Below, in pieces: positions 17,622-25,851 of a stretch of 64,000 nucleotides of DNA. The translations under genes and the position numbers were made by a program. The notes beneath the pieces were generated by a model. The model was not told the DNA's origin and did not search any database. It saw nothing but the letters and a program-made list of their open reading frames with translations. The DNA comes from Sphingobium sp. SCG-1 (GTDB taxonomy: Bacteria > Pseudomonadota > Alphaproteobacteria > Sphingomonadales > Sphingomonadaceae): positions 2,901,501-2,965,500 of the forward strand of contig NZ_CP026372.1 of NCBI RefSeq assembly GCF_002953135.1, in the 5' to 3' direction. Positions within the stretch are counted from its first letter, which is position 1. Each line of letters opens with the position of its first letter.

Positions 17622-18401
17622 TCAGACACCCATGGTGCCGGCGGTCGTCGCGCCATCGATCGCATATTCCCCGCCCGAGATGAACGCAGCATCATCGGAA
17701 GCAAGGAACGCCACGAGCGCCGCGACTTCGCTTACCTTCGCCATCCGCTTCATGGGCGACATACCCTCGAACATGCCGCGCGCCGCCTCTGGATCGGGAG
17801 CACGGTTGATGACGGTCCGGATCATGTCGGTTTCCACCACGCCCGGCAGGATGCTGTTGCAGCGGATTTGCAGACCGGCGCTAGCGCAGTGCATCGCGAC
17901 CGACTTGCCCAGCGCTACGATCGCGGCCTTGGTCGTTGAGTAGGCAACGAAATTGCCCATGGCCCTGTTGGCGTTCATCGACGAGTTGATGATGATGGAG
18001 CCAGTCGGCCCTCCAGGATTGTCACGCATGATCCGCACGGCTGTTTGCACGGTCAGCATCACCCCCGTTAGATTGACTGCGATCAACCGCTCCCAGGCAT
18101 CGAAGGCGATAGTCTCAACATTGCTGTCCCCTGCCTCGATCCCCGCATTGGCGAACATGATATCCAGTCGGCCAAAGTCGCCGCGGATGCGCTGATCGGT
18201 CTGCTGCCAGTCGTCAGGACTTTCGACACGGCTTTTGATGAACATAGCGCCCGTCGCATCAATCAGACTGCGCGCCGCATCTTCATTGGAGCCTGTGAAG
18301 ATCACGGTAGCGCCGTCGGCAACCAGGCGTTCAACCGTGCCCCGTCCAATGCCGGATGTTCCTCCAGTGACCAAAGCCACCTTGCCGGCAAGCTGCGCCA
18401 T
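17622..18401 (-). CDS. Short-chain dehydrogenase/reductase (SDR)
   Basis: 259 residues from the ATG at 18401, chosen because GGAGAGACAAGAC precedes it. Cofactor motif TGGTSGIG (12-19), FANAG replaces NNAG, and the active-site Tyr and Lys are in YSTTK with NSSMN carrying the Ser. The tail has GGEYAIDGATTAGTMGV rather than the usual VDGG. It is one of the minus-strand genes between TonB receptor 18870 and TetR 16813, and probably an NAD-dependent alcohol dehydrogenase. Confidence 0.9.
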   Translation of the reverse strand: MAQLAGKVALVTGGTSGIGRGTVERLVADGATVIFTGSNEDAARSLIDATGAMFIKSRVESPDDWQQTDQRIRGDFGRLDIMFANAGIEAGDSNVETIAFDAWERLIAVNLTGVMLTVQTAVRIMRDNPGGPTGSIIINSSMNANRAMGNFVAYSTTKAAIVALGKSVAMHCASAGLQIRCNSILPGVVETDMIRTVINRAPDPEAARGMFEGMSPMKRMAKVSEVAALVAFLASDDAAFISGGEYAIDGATTAGTMGV

Positions 18402-18421
18402 GTCTTGTCTCTCCAAAATAA

Positions 18422-18841
18422 TCAGGCCAACGAAAGCGTACCGGTTGCTCTGGCGATAGCGGCAGTGTCGTAATAATAAGGCGTGATACCGCTGAATTTG
18501 TCGCCGCGCACGTGCAGCACTTCACACATCGGCATCGCCAGCCGCTCCCCCGTGTGCCGTGATGTTGCGTGCATGGTAAGCATGACGATAGCATTGTGTT
18601 CCGATATCGCCATGTCATGCCGATCCAGTGAAGCATCCTCCCAGAACGCGAATACTTTCGTATAAAGATCCTGCAGCGCCGTCTTGCCCAGATATTCGCC
18701 GCCATAAGGCAGACCTTCGGCTTCCACGATGCGGAAGTCCTCCGTCAACATTTCCCCTACAGCGTGCCAGTCGCCGCTGGCGGTAAGGGCGTAGATCGTC
18801 TCGACCATCGATATGATCTTCTGGTAACGCGCCGTTTCCAT
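18422..18841 (-). CDS. SnoaL-like (NTF2-fold) protein
   Basis: 139 residues. The start METARYQKI is supported by a GGAGGA SD. The ketosteroid-isomerase-like NTF2 pattern is visible: helix with IYALTASGDWHAVGEMLTEDF, then strands EGLPYGGEYLG and CEVLHVRGDKFSGI. Members may be isomerases or dehydratases, or may stabilise partner enzymes. It lies 28 bases after the TonB receptor stop and 20 before the SDR start. Confidence 0.8.
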   Translation of the reverse strand: METARYQKIISMVETIYALTASGDWHAVGEMLTEDFRIVEAEGLPYGGEYLGKTALQDLYTKVFAFWEDASLDRHDMAISEHNAIVMLTMHATSRHTGERLAMPMCEVLHVRGDKFSGITPYYYDTAAIARATGTLSLA

Positions 18842-18869
18842 CGCATCCTCCTTCTGGCAGGAACCGCCC

Positions 18870-21329
18870 CTAGAATTTGGTGCTGAACTGAATTTGCACC
18901 GTTCGTGGGAGTGTCCCGAAGCCAAGCTGATCAGCATGTGCCGGGGTAAGCCCACCCGATGCGCCGCCCGTGGATGGCCCGTCGACTGCCCCCGTCACGT
19001 AGAAGCGGTTCGTGAGGTTCTTGCCTATCAGCGCAACCTGCCAGCTTTCATTTTCAGGGCCGACGCGCACACCCGCATCTATGGTGACATAGCTTGATTG
19101 CCGTGAGTCCAGCGCGCCGAAGCCGGAGGCGAGGTAGGAGTCGCTGTACCGCGCATCAGCGTTGAACCCGACCATCATGCCTGACCCCATCGTCATATCA
19201 TAGGCGAAGCCAAGCGTACCGGTCCATTCCGGCGCGACAGAAAGCGGCTGGCCTTCGAGATCCTGGCGGAACGCCGCGCCCACCGCAACATTGCATCCCT
19301 CAGCCTGACTTTGCCCGGCGTAGCAGGGTGCATCGGGAAAATCGGTATAACGCGCCTTGTTGTAGTTTATCGAGCCGTGCAGGTTCAGCCCCTCCAGATT
19401 GCGCGGTGCATACTCAAACTCCAGCTCCACACCCTTGGTTCGGGCATCGGCCGTCAGCGTCTGAAATGCAAAGATCGGCGAGTTGAAGAAATCCACCTGA
19501 AGATTGCTGTAGCCATAGGTGTATAACCCAAGGTTTAAGCGAAGCTGATTGTCGAGCAAAGTGGATTTGATGCCGACTTCGAAGCCGCGTGCCTTTTCCG
19601 GATCGAATGTCAGGTCTGCGAACGGCGTCGTCGATAGCTTCGAATTGATACCGCCATTGGAGAAACCGCCTGATTTGTACGCCGTTTTGTAGGCGCCATA
19701 GACCAGCAAACCGCTCGTCGGTTTCCATGTGATCGTGGCTTCCGGCGACCAGTCGTTAAACGTCTGCTTGGCAGTGACTACGCCCAATCCGTCTGGATCG
19801 TCCTGCGGCCTGAAAATCGTCGTAAGACCGGGATTGTTATAAGGCTGCGTGAAGAAGCTGTCCTTGGTTTCGTGAGTGTAGCGCACGCCTCCTGCGATCT
19901 CGACCGTGGGGATGACTTTCCAGGTCACCTGCCCGAACGCGGCGACTGTCTCTCCATCGGTAAAGCTGGTTTTGCGTGTTGCCAGGAACTCATTTTCCGG
20001 ACTGGCAGCGCTATTGGTGAGACCTGCCAGTAGAATATACTGGTCGAAAGTACGCTTGGTCTTTTGATACAGGCCGCCGATCATCAAGTTAACCGGGGAG
20101 TCAAATGTCGTGAGGGCGCGAAATTCGGACGAGAAAGCATGGTAAGTCGAATTTTCGGTCGCCCAGTTGGACGCCGGGCTTGATTGGAAGTCGCAGGCGC
20201 AGGCCCAGCGATTATTGTTCCAGTTGTAGTTAGTGACTGACGTCAGCGTCACGTCTTCGAGTTCATAGGCGACTGTGCCCGTCACCGCCCAGGACTTGTA
20301 GCGATTATAGAGGCTGCCGTCTTCCTTGGCGAAAGGGACCTGGGCGGCAAACTCGGCTGGTATCTTGTTTTGATGCGTTATGAAATCGCGGCCACATGCA
20401 TAGCCATTAAGCTGGCTCACTCCCGTCGGACAGTTGAACGCGACATAGTTCCAGCTGTTGTTGTTGGCCTTGTTGTATGTGCCCGATGCTTTCAGCGTAG
20501 CCGTGAGTTGGTCGGTCGGTTCCCACTTCAGCGTCAATCGGCCGAGCAGTTCCTTTTCCTTCGGCTCGTCCTCCGATGATGGTTGCGCGACCACGCTACC
20601 TGCAACACCAGTAGCAACATCCAGCGTGGCGTAATTGAAGGGCGCCGCAACGTTCCTGTAATAGCCCTCGAACATCTTCGATGCGCGAACAGCAAGGCGG
20701 ATGCCAAGCGTATCGCTCAGCGGGCCGGACGCCACTGCCTCGATCTGCGCTTGCTGAGCGTTGAATTCATAGGCAGCCCTGCCCTTGATCTCGAACGTCT
20801 GCGTGGGATCGGCAGTGGTGAGCGAAATGACGCCGGCGGTGGCATTCTTTCCGAAGAACAGCGCTTGCGGGCCTTTGAGAATTTCCACCCGCGCAAGATC
20901 GAAAAAGCCCTCATTGATGATGCGGCCTTGCCCGTAATAGACGCCATCGACGACCACGGCCACCGACTGTTCGATGCCGATGGAGGTTGAGGACGAGCCA
21001 ATGCCGCGCATCGTCAACTGCGCGCCGGAACCGTTGGACGCTCGACCAACGTTCAGGTTCGGTGTGCGCGCGGCTATCTTTTCGATGGAAGTCAAATCCT
21101 GACGCTGTACGGTTTCAGCCGAGATGGCAGTGACGGCGACGGGAATATCCTGAACACTTTCTTCCCGCTTGCGCGCCGTGACGACAATGTCGGTAAGGCC
21201 GCCCGGCGTGGCGGCCGTCTCTTCGGGGGTGGCATCAGCCTGCGCGAATGCGGGCGGTGCGATGCCGACGGAAAGAGCCAATGCGCTGACAGCTAATTTC
21301 AATGTTCGCATATGGACGTTGGTCGTCAC
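18870..21329 (-). CDS. TonB-dependent outer-membrane receptor
   Basis: 819 residues from GTG 21329, which has a well placed GGGAGAG SD; ATG 21311 (MRTLKLAVS) is an alternative that gives a cleaner signal peptide ending PAFAQ. The TonB-box-like DIVVTARKREESVQDIPVAVTAI, plug motif VEILKGPQALFFGKNATAGVISL and C-terminal Phe (QFSTKF) are all present. It heads the reverse run down to 10216 and diverges from the SDR at 21571, sharing a 241-bp promoter region. Confidence 0.95.
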   Translation of the reverse strand: MTTNVHMRTLKLAVSALALSVGIAPPAFAQADATPEETAATPGGLTDIVVTARKREESVQDIPVAVTAISAETVQRQDLTSIEKIAARTPNLNVGRASNGSGAQLTMRGIGSSSTSIGIEQSVAVVVDGVYYGQGRIINEGFFDLARVEILKGPQALFFGKNATAGVISLTTADPTQTFEIKGRAAYEFNAQQAQIEAVASGPLSDTLGIRLAVRASKMFEGYYRNVAAPFNYATLDVATGVAGSVVAQPSSEDEPKEKELLGRLTLKWEPTDQLTATLKASGTYNKANNNSWNYVAFNCPTGVSQLNGYACGRDFITHQNKIPAEFAAQVPFAKEDGSLYNRYKSWAVTGTVAYELEDVTLTSVTNYNWNNNRWACACDFQSSPASNWATENSTYHAFSSEFRALTTFDSPVNLMIGGLYQKTKRTFDQYILLAGLTNSAASPENEFLATRKTSFTDGETVAAFGQVTWKVIPTVEIAGGVRYTHETKDSFFTQPYNNPGLTTIFRPQDDPDGLGVVTAKQTFNDWSPEATITWKPTSGLLVYGAYKTAYKSGGFSNGGINSKLSTTPFADLTFDPEKARGFEVGIKSTLLDNQLRLNLGLYTYGYSNLQVDFFNSPIFAFQTLTADARTKGVELEFEYAPRNLEGLNLHGSINYNKARYTDFPDAPCYAGQSQAEGCNVAVGAAFRQDLEGQPLSVAPEWTGTLGFAYDMTMGSGMMVGFNADARYSDSYLASGFGALDSRQSSYVTIDAGVRVGPENESWQVALIGKNLTNRFYVTGAVDGPSTGGASGGLTPAHADQLGFGTLPRTVQIQFSTKF

Positions 21330-21570
21330 GACATCTCTCCCTTTGAGCGCAGCGATCGGTTGCCCTGCGCCTTTTCCTAATGTGATCTACTTCGCGCATG
21401 TTGATGCATGCCGCGGAATGTTACCGAACAATTGCGCGGCATTCCGGTTGAAGTCACCCTGTGACAATCGGCAGGTTCCCGTAATGACCGCACCATGAGC
21501 AATCTGCCGCCAGCAACGCACGCAAAAAAGCGCCTCTGCGAAAGACCGGACGCAAAAAAAGGACAGTGTG
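21330..21570. promoter_or_regulatory. Divergent promoter region between TonB receptor and SDR operons
   Basis: These 241 bases hold no gene. Two inverted repeats are visible: CGGAATG (21414-21420) with CATTCCG (21440-21446), spaced 19, and GTCAC-N3-GTGAC (21453-21465). Either could be a regulator site for one of the nearby TetR proteins. I could not define the -35 and -10 boxes with confidence. Confidence 0.35.
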
Positions 21571-22374
21571 ATGATGGGACGGTTGGAAGGCAGAATTGCT
21601 TTAGTATCAGGCGCATTGCGAGGTATCGGACTTGCCATCGCTCAGTGCCTCGACGCGGACGGAGCGAGGACGATCGTCACGGATCTGGACGCACCGGACA
21701 GTGAGGCTGTCGCCAACGCGCTGCACCCTATGGCAAATGCGAGCTACATCCGATTGGATGCGACGGACGAGGAGTCCTGGATTGCGGCAAAGGCGGAGAT
21801 CGAACGCAGCTTCGGCCATCTCGACATCCTCGTGAACAATGTCGGCGCGGACCTTACGGGCAAGGTGCAGGACCTGAAGCTGGAAGATTGGCGACGGCTG
21901 ATGGCACTGAACGTCGACACCGTGTTTCTTGGCACCAAGACCTTCCAGCCCCTTCTTGCCAAGGGGGGGATGAGTACCCCCTACGGTTCCAGCATCATCA
22001 ACATCAGTTCCATCATGGGGTTGGTGGGTATGGGCGAAGTGTCGGCCTATAATGCGTCCAAGGGCGCGGTGCGGTTGTTCACCAAATCCAATGCCCTGGA
22101 ATTTGCGGACGCAGGCGTGCCTATCCGCGTGAACAGCGTGCATCCCGGCTTCGTCGAAACACCTCTCTTGCTGAAAGGCATGCAGCGGTGGTCGGAGCGG
22201 GACGGCACGCTGACACCGCAGCAACTAATTGAAGCTATGGCGCAGACCACGCCCATCAAGCGCCTGGCCCAGCCGACAGAGATCGGCAAGGTCGTGGCGT
22301 TCCTTGCAAGCGACGACGCCAGTTACATGACGGGAAGCGAAGTCGTGGTCGACGGCGGCTGGACCGCGCGCTGA
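21571..22374 (+). CDS. Short-chain dehydrogenase/reductase (SDR)
   Basis: 267 residues from the ATG at 21571, with GGACAG as a weak SD; ATG 21574 or GTG 21568 are alternatives. Cofactor motif SGALRGIG (Ser replaces the first Thr), NNVG replaces NNAG, and the catalytic Tyr and Lys are in YNASK with Ser in ISSIM. The tail SEVVVDGGWTAR is complete. It is first of three forward genes with a second SDR (22402) and a flavin dehydrogenase (23272), a set that looks like successive ring or side-chain oxidations. Confidence 0.91.
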   Translation: MMGRLEGRIALVSGALRGIGLAIAQCLDADGARTIVTDLDAPDSEAVANALHPMANASYIRLDATDEESWIAAKAEIERSFGHLDILVNNVGADLTGKVQDLKLEDWRRLMALNVDTVFLGTKTFQPLLAKGGMSTPYGSSIINISSIMGLVGMGEVSAYNASKGAVRLFTKSNALEFADAGVPIRVNSVHPGFVETPLLLKGMQRWSERDGTLTPQQLIEAMAQTTPIKRLAQPTEIGKVVAFLASDDASYMTGSEVVVDGGWTAR

Positions 22375-22401
22375 TGCCGCAGTGAGAACAGGAGATGGAC
22401 C

Positions 22402-23184
22402 ATGACCGCATTTTCACTCGATGGCGCGGTTGCGCTGGTGACAGGGGCGACCGGCGGGATCGGGCGCGCATCCTGCAGGGCGCTTGCCGAGGCGGGCGCC
22501 ATCGTCATAGCGTCGGATCTGGCAGCCGAGGCGGAGGTGGAAGGCGCAGTTGCATATCGCCAGTTGGACGTGACGAGCGAAGATGCATGGGCAGAACTGA
22601 TCCGCGCCATCGCATCAGAGCATGAACGCCTGGACATATTGGTGAACAATGCGGGCATCTCCATCACCAACGCTATTGCGGAGACCAGCCTCGCTGAATT
22701 CCGCAAGTGCATGGCAATTAATGTCGAGGGCGTCTTCCTCGGTACGAAAGCCGCACAGGACTTGCTGGCGCGTAGCGGCCAGACGCGCCAAGGCGGGTCT
22801 TCTGTTATCAACTTGTCATCGGTGGGTGGCCTAAAAGGAGCGGCGTTCATGGCGGCCTATTGCACGAGCAAGGGCGGTGTGAAGCTGTTCAGTAAAAGCG
22901 CCGCAGTGGAATTCGCGATGCTGGGACTGCCGATCCGGGTCAACAGCGTTCATCCCGGCGGCATCGACACCAACATGATGGATACGATCTACGCGCGCTA
23001 TGTGGAGTCAGGGCTGTTCCCGGACGAAGCCACAGCGCGAAATATAGTATCGGCCGGACATGCCATGGGCCGCATGGGCGACACGGAGGAGATCGCCAAC
23101 GGCATAGTCTATCTCGCGTCCCCAGCCGCAAGCTTCATGACGGGATCGGAACTGGTGATCGATGGCGGCATGACCGCCAAATAG
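22402..23184 (+). CDS. Short-chain dehydrogenase/reductase (SDR)
   Basis: 260 residues. Cofactor motif TGATGGIG, NNAG kept, and catalytic Tyr and Lys in YCTSK with Ser in LSSVGG. An SD (AGGAGATGGACC) precedes the ATG. Sequence blocks such as GCH-like VHPGGIDTNMMDTI and SELVIDGGMTAK align with the SDR at 2601, marking them as paralogues. It follows the SDR at 21571 after 27 bases. Confidence 0.93.
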   Translation: MTAFSLDGAVALVTGATGGIGRASCRALAEAGAIVIASDLAAEAEVEGAVAYRQLDVTSEDAWAELIRAIASEHERLDILVNNAGISITNAIAETSLAEFRKCMAINVEGVFLGTKAAQDLLARSGQTRQGGSSVINLSSVGGLKGAAFMAAYCTSKGGVKLFSKSAAVEFAMLGLPIRVNSVHPGGIDTNMMDTIYARYVESGLFPDEATARNIVSAGHAMGRMGDTEEIANGIVYLASPAASFMTGSELVIDGGMTAK

Positions 23185-23237
23185 CCAAGTTGCGCTAGTG
23201 TAACTGCCAGTCCCCGGCCCATCTGCCCTATGGAATG

Positions 23238-23272
23238 ATGCCTCCTCAATAAACATTAGAGGAGAGGCGTCA
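23238..23272 (+). promoter_or_regulatory. Possible SD-sequestering hairpin ahead of the flavin dehydrogenase
   Basis: CCTCCTC (23241-23247) can pair with GAGGAG plus GG (23259-23267, one bulged A), enclosing an 11-base loop. The paired strand is the SD of the gene starting at 23272, so folding would hide the ribosome site. This is read by eye and has not been energy-modelled. Confidence 0.3.
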
Positions 23273-24924
23273 TGCGCGATTTTGATGTCGTCGTATTGGG
23301 CAGCGGCGCAGCGGCACTGACCGCCGCGATCACCGCGCATGAAGGGGGCGCGCGCGTCGCCATATTCGAGAAGGCCGACAAAGTAGGTGGCACAAGCGCC
23401 TGGTCGGGTGGTCAAATCTGGATACCCAACCACAATCGTCAAGCCCCTGATCGAAGCGATAGCCGCGAGGAAGCACTTACCTATCTCGCGGCACTTTCGC
23501 ACGGCATGATCGATCCCGCGATGGCGGAGACTTATGTGGATACCGGCCCGCTGATGGTTGATTTTCTGGAGGAGCGGACGCCCGCGAAATTCTACGCCAT
23601 CCCCTATCTCCCGGATTATCATTCCGAATTTCCTGGCGCAAAGCGGGAGGGCGGTCGTACATTGGAATGTCCGCCCTTTTCCTATCAGGAACTTGGCGCA
23701 TGGGCGGAGCGCGTCCAGCGTTCGCCTTATTATCCCGACGCAACAATGACGGTTGGCGAGACAACATTGGGACAACCTGTACCCGCACCGGCCAGTCCGG
23801 AAGTCAAGGCGCGTCGGCGCGAAAGGGATGAAAGGGGCATGGGCGCCGCGCTGATCGGACGGCTGCTGAAAGGCTGTCTCGATCGCGGGATCGAGCCACG
23901 GACTGACATGCGGGCGGTCGAACTCATCATGAGGGACAGCGCAGTTGCAGGTATCCGATTTGAGGATGGCAGCATCGTTCATGCCGCCAATGTCGTGGTC
24001 GCGACCGGCGGTTTCGAATGGGACAAGTCGCTGGTGCGCGCATTCACGCGCGGCCCAATGACACACCCCGTGTCGATCAAGACCAACACGGGAGACGGCC
24101 TGCGCATGGCGATGCGGGTGGGTGCAATGCTCGGCAATATGCGCGAAGCGTGGTGGATGCCCGTGATCGAGGTTCCTACCGATCTCAACGAAGCAGGTAT
24201 GCAGCTTTTCACTTACGAACGCACGATGCCCGGCGGGCTGATGGTGAACGCCAAAGGGCGCCGGTTCACCAACGAAGCGTCGAATTACAATGCCTTTGGC
24301 GCAGCCTTTCATGAACAGGACGTCACCGCCTTCCAATATGCCAACTTGCCGTGCTGGCTGATCTTCAACGCCGATTTTTACAGCCGCTACCCTTTTCTGG
24401 TAGGTGGTTTGACCGACCATTTCGACGAAGGCGCACGACCGCCGCAGTGGGTGCCGAGCGGGGACACATTACGTACGTTAGCCGATCGGGTGGGGATCGA
24501 CGCCGATGGTTTGGAAGCCAGTGTCGCCCGCTTCAACGCCAATGCTTCGGAAGGGCGCGACCCGGACTTCCACCGAGGTGAGGCAGCAAACGACATATGG
24601 TGGGGAGACCCCAGCCATCGTGGTAGTCCGCGCGCGACGCTAGGGCCGCTTGGCGACGGACCCTATTATGCCGTCGAAGTGAAGTCCGGCGCATTGGGAA
24701 CGAAGGGCGGTCCGCAGACGGACACCCGCGCACGCGTGCTGGACGTTGACGGCAATATCATTCCCGGCCTGTATTGCGCGGGCAACGCGATGGCCTCTCC
24801 CATGGGCATGACTTATGGCGGCGCCGGCGGCACGCTCGGACCTGCGATGGTATTCGGATATCTCGCGGGGCAGGACATTGGCGAAAAACTGAGACAAACT
24901 AGTCCAGTCGCCGCCGAAGGATAG
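23272..24924 (+). CDS. FAD-dependent dehydrogenase, 3-ketosteroid-delta1-dehydrogenase / fumarate reductase flavoprotein type
   Basis: 550 residues. The N-terminal FAD dinucleotide motif is VVVLGSGAAALTAA, followed by EKADKVGGTSAWSGGQIWIP, a hallmark of the KstD/fumarate reductase family. The C-terminal block MGMTYGGAGGTLGPAMVFGY matches the region holding the KstD catalytic Tyr and Gly (TYxGxGxT). It would introduce a double bond next to a ketone in a ring, passing electrons to a quinone or other acceptor. Length fits KstD (about 510-560). Other members oxidise tricarballylate or act as fumarate reductases, so steroid specificity is a suggestion only. It ends the three-gene forward unit, just before a terminator. 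Confidence 0.87.
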   Translation: MRDFDVVVLGSGAAALTAAITAHEGGARVAIFEKADKVGGTSAWSGGQIWIPNHNRQAPDRSDSREEALTYLAALSHGMIDPAMAETYVDTGPLMVDFLEERTPAKFYAIPYLPDYHSEFPGAKREGGRTLECPPFSYQELGAWAERVQRSPYYPDATMTVGETTLGQPVPAPASPEVKARRRERDERGMGAALIGRLLKGCLDRGIEPRTDMRAVELIMRDSAVAGIRFEDGSIVHAANVVVATGGFEWDKSLVRAFTRGPMTHPVSIKTNTGDGLRMAMRVGAMLGNMREAWWMPVIEVPTDLNEAGMQLFTYERTMPGGLMVNAKGRRFTNEASNYNAFGAAFHEQDVTAFQYANLPCWLIFNADFYSRYPFLVGGLTDHFDEGARPPQWVPSGDTLRTLADRVGIDADGLEASVARFNANASEGRDPDFHRGEAANDIWWGDPSHRGSPRATLGPLGDGPYYAVEVKSGALGTKGGPQTDTRARVLDVDGNIIPGLYCAGNAMASPMGMTYGGAGGTLGPAMVFGYLAGQDIGEKLRQTSPVAAEG

Positions 24925-24931
24925 CATCTGC

Positions 24932-24973
24932 AAAAAAGAACCCGGACCGCTGCAGCAATCCGGGTTCCCTTTC
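24932..24973. terminator. Bidirectional rho-independent terminator
   Basis: A perfect 9-bp stem GAACCCGGA (24938-24946) / TCCGGGTTC (24959-24967) with a 12-base loop is flanked by A6 on the left and CCTTT on the right. It lies between the converging genes ending at 24924 (+) and 25007 (-) and can serve both. Confidence 0.85.
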
Positions 24974-25006
24974 TGCCCTTTATGGAGAGACGGACAGAAA
25001 GCTCCC

Positions 25007-25300
25007 TTACATCGGCTGCGTTGACGAGACCTCGTGGATCGAGACCTTGTTCGAAAATTTGCCGTCAAAATCGGCAAGCAATTTCGCGATGGCCGGTTGC
25101 GCTAAATGCGTTTGAAGCGCGTCCATGTCGCGCCAGCCCTCCATCGCCATCAGCACGCCTTTTTCTGCGTCCTCGACGCCCATGTGATAGAATGTGCAGC
25201 CGTCCTCAGAACGGGAGGGTTCGCACAGTTGCTGAAGGCGCGCGAACAGGTCCGGTAAAGTGGCGGGGTCGGTAAATATCTGTCCAGTCACTACAATCAT
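25007..25300 (-). CDS. ABM-family monooxygenase-like protein
   Basis: 97 residues from the ATG at 25300 (SD GAGGGACGCCAAC). The pattern MIVVTGQIFTDPATLPDLF, a central SEDGCTFYHMGVEDAEKGVLMAMEGW and DMDALQTHLAQPAI is typical of quinol/antibiotic monooxygenase dimers (YgiN type). It is the last gene of a reverse unit of acyl-CoA synthetase, SnoaL protein and ABM protein. It may oxidise a hydroxylated ring intermediate without metal or flavin. Confidence 0.83.
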   Translation of the reverse strand: MIVVTGQIFTDPATLPDLFARLQQLCEPSRSEDGCTFYHMGVEDAEKGVLMAMEGWRDMDALQTHLAQPAIAKLLADFDGKFSNKVSIHEVSSTQPM

Positions 25301-25347
25301 GTTGGCGTCCCTCTTTGTCGTGAAAAAAGCTGTCTGAACGGGTGCCA

Positions 25348-25770
25348 TCAGGTCTGATGGATAATAGTGAACGCCCGGCTTTGGAGAAGCCACTGGCCAT
25401 CCTGCTTCACGAGCTTGTCGTCATAGCAGGCGCGGGCACGCTTATCCTTTGACGTGCCGGGTTCCTCGTAAACTTCGGAGAAGTAGGCGCGGGCTGTCGC
25501 GGTTTCGCCACTGACCTGGATCATGCCCGGCGTCATGATGAAGCTGAGCTTCGGGTAATGCGGCATTGCCCCGCGCCACAAATCCACCACCGCCTTCTTG
25601 CCAGACACGACCCCGAGTTCAGGATAATGCGAAAGATCCCAGTGACAATCCTCGACCCAAAGCGAAGCCCACAGCGCTTCATCCGAGCGGTTGACGGCAT
25701 CGGCGTAGGTTTCAAGAACTTCGCGAATGGCGATCCGATCCTCCAGGGGACCAGTGTAGTTGGCAGTCAT
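25348..25770 (-). CDS. SnoaL-like (NTF2-fold) protein
   Basis: 140 residues: helix REVLETYADAVNRSDEALWASLWVEDCHWDL, then GKKAVVDLW and a strand-rich C-terminus ending LLQSRAFTIIH. The overall pattern is that of SnoaL_4-type proteins, as in the copies at 11180, 41624 and 43495. It lies 47 bases upstream of the ABM gene and 81 downstream of the acyl-CoA synthetase stop, in one reverse unit. Function is unknown; isomerase, dehydratase or accessory role are all possible. Confidence 0.82.
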   Translation of the reverse strand: MTANYTGPLEDRIAIREVLETYADAVNRSDEALWASLWVEDCHWDLSHYPELGVVSGKKAVVDLWRGAMPHYPKLSFIMTPGMIQVSGETATARAYFSEVYEEPGTSKDKRARACYDDKLVKQDGQWLLQSRAFTIIHQT

Positions 25771-25851
25771 GCCCGCTCTCCGATGCTGCTTTGTTCGTAT
25801 GGATTAAGCTAAGCGTAGTCCGGGTCTTACAAACCTGCGACAAGCAAGAGG

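Noticed and set aside
23008..24420. Open frame of about 470 codons on the - strand
   Set aside because: It covers the SDR and flavin dehydrogenase in antisense and has no recognisable domain or SD.
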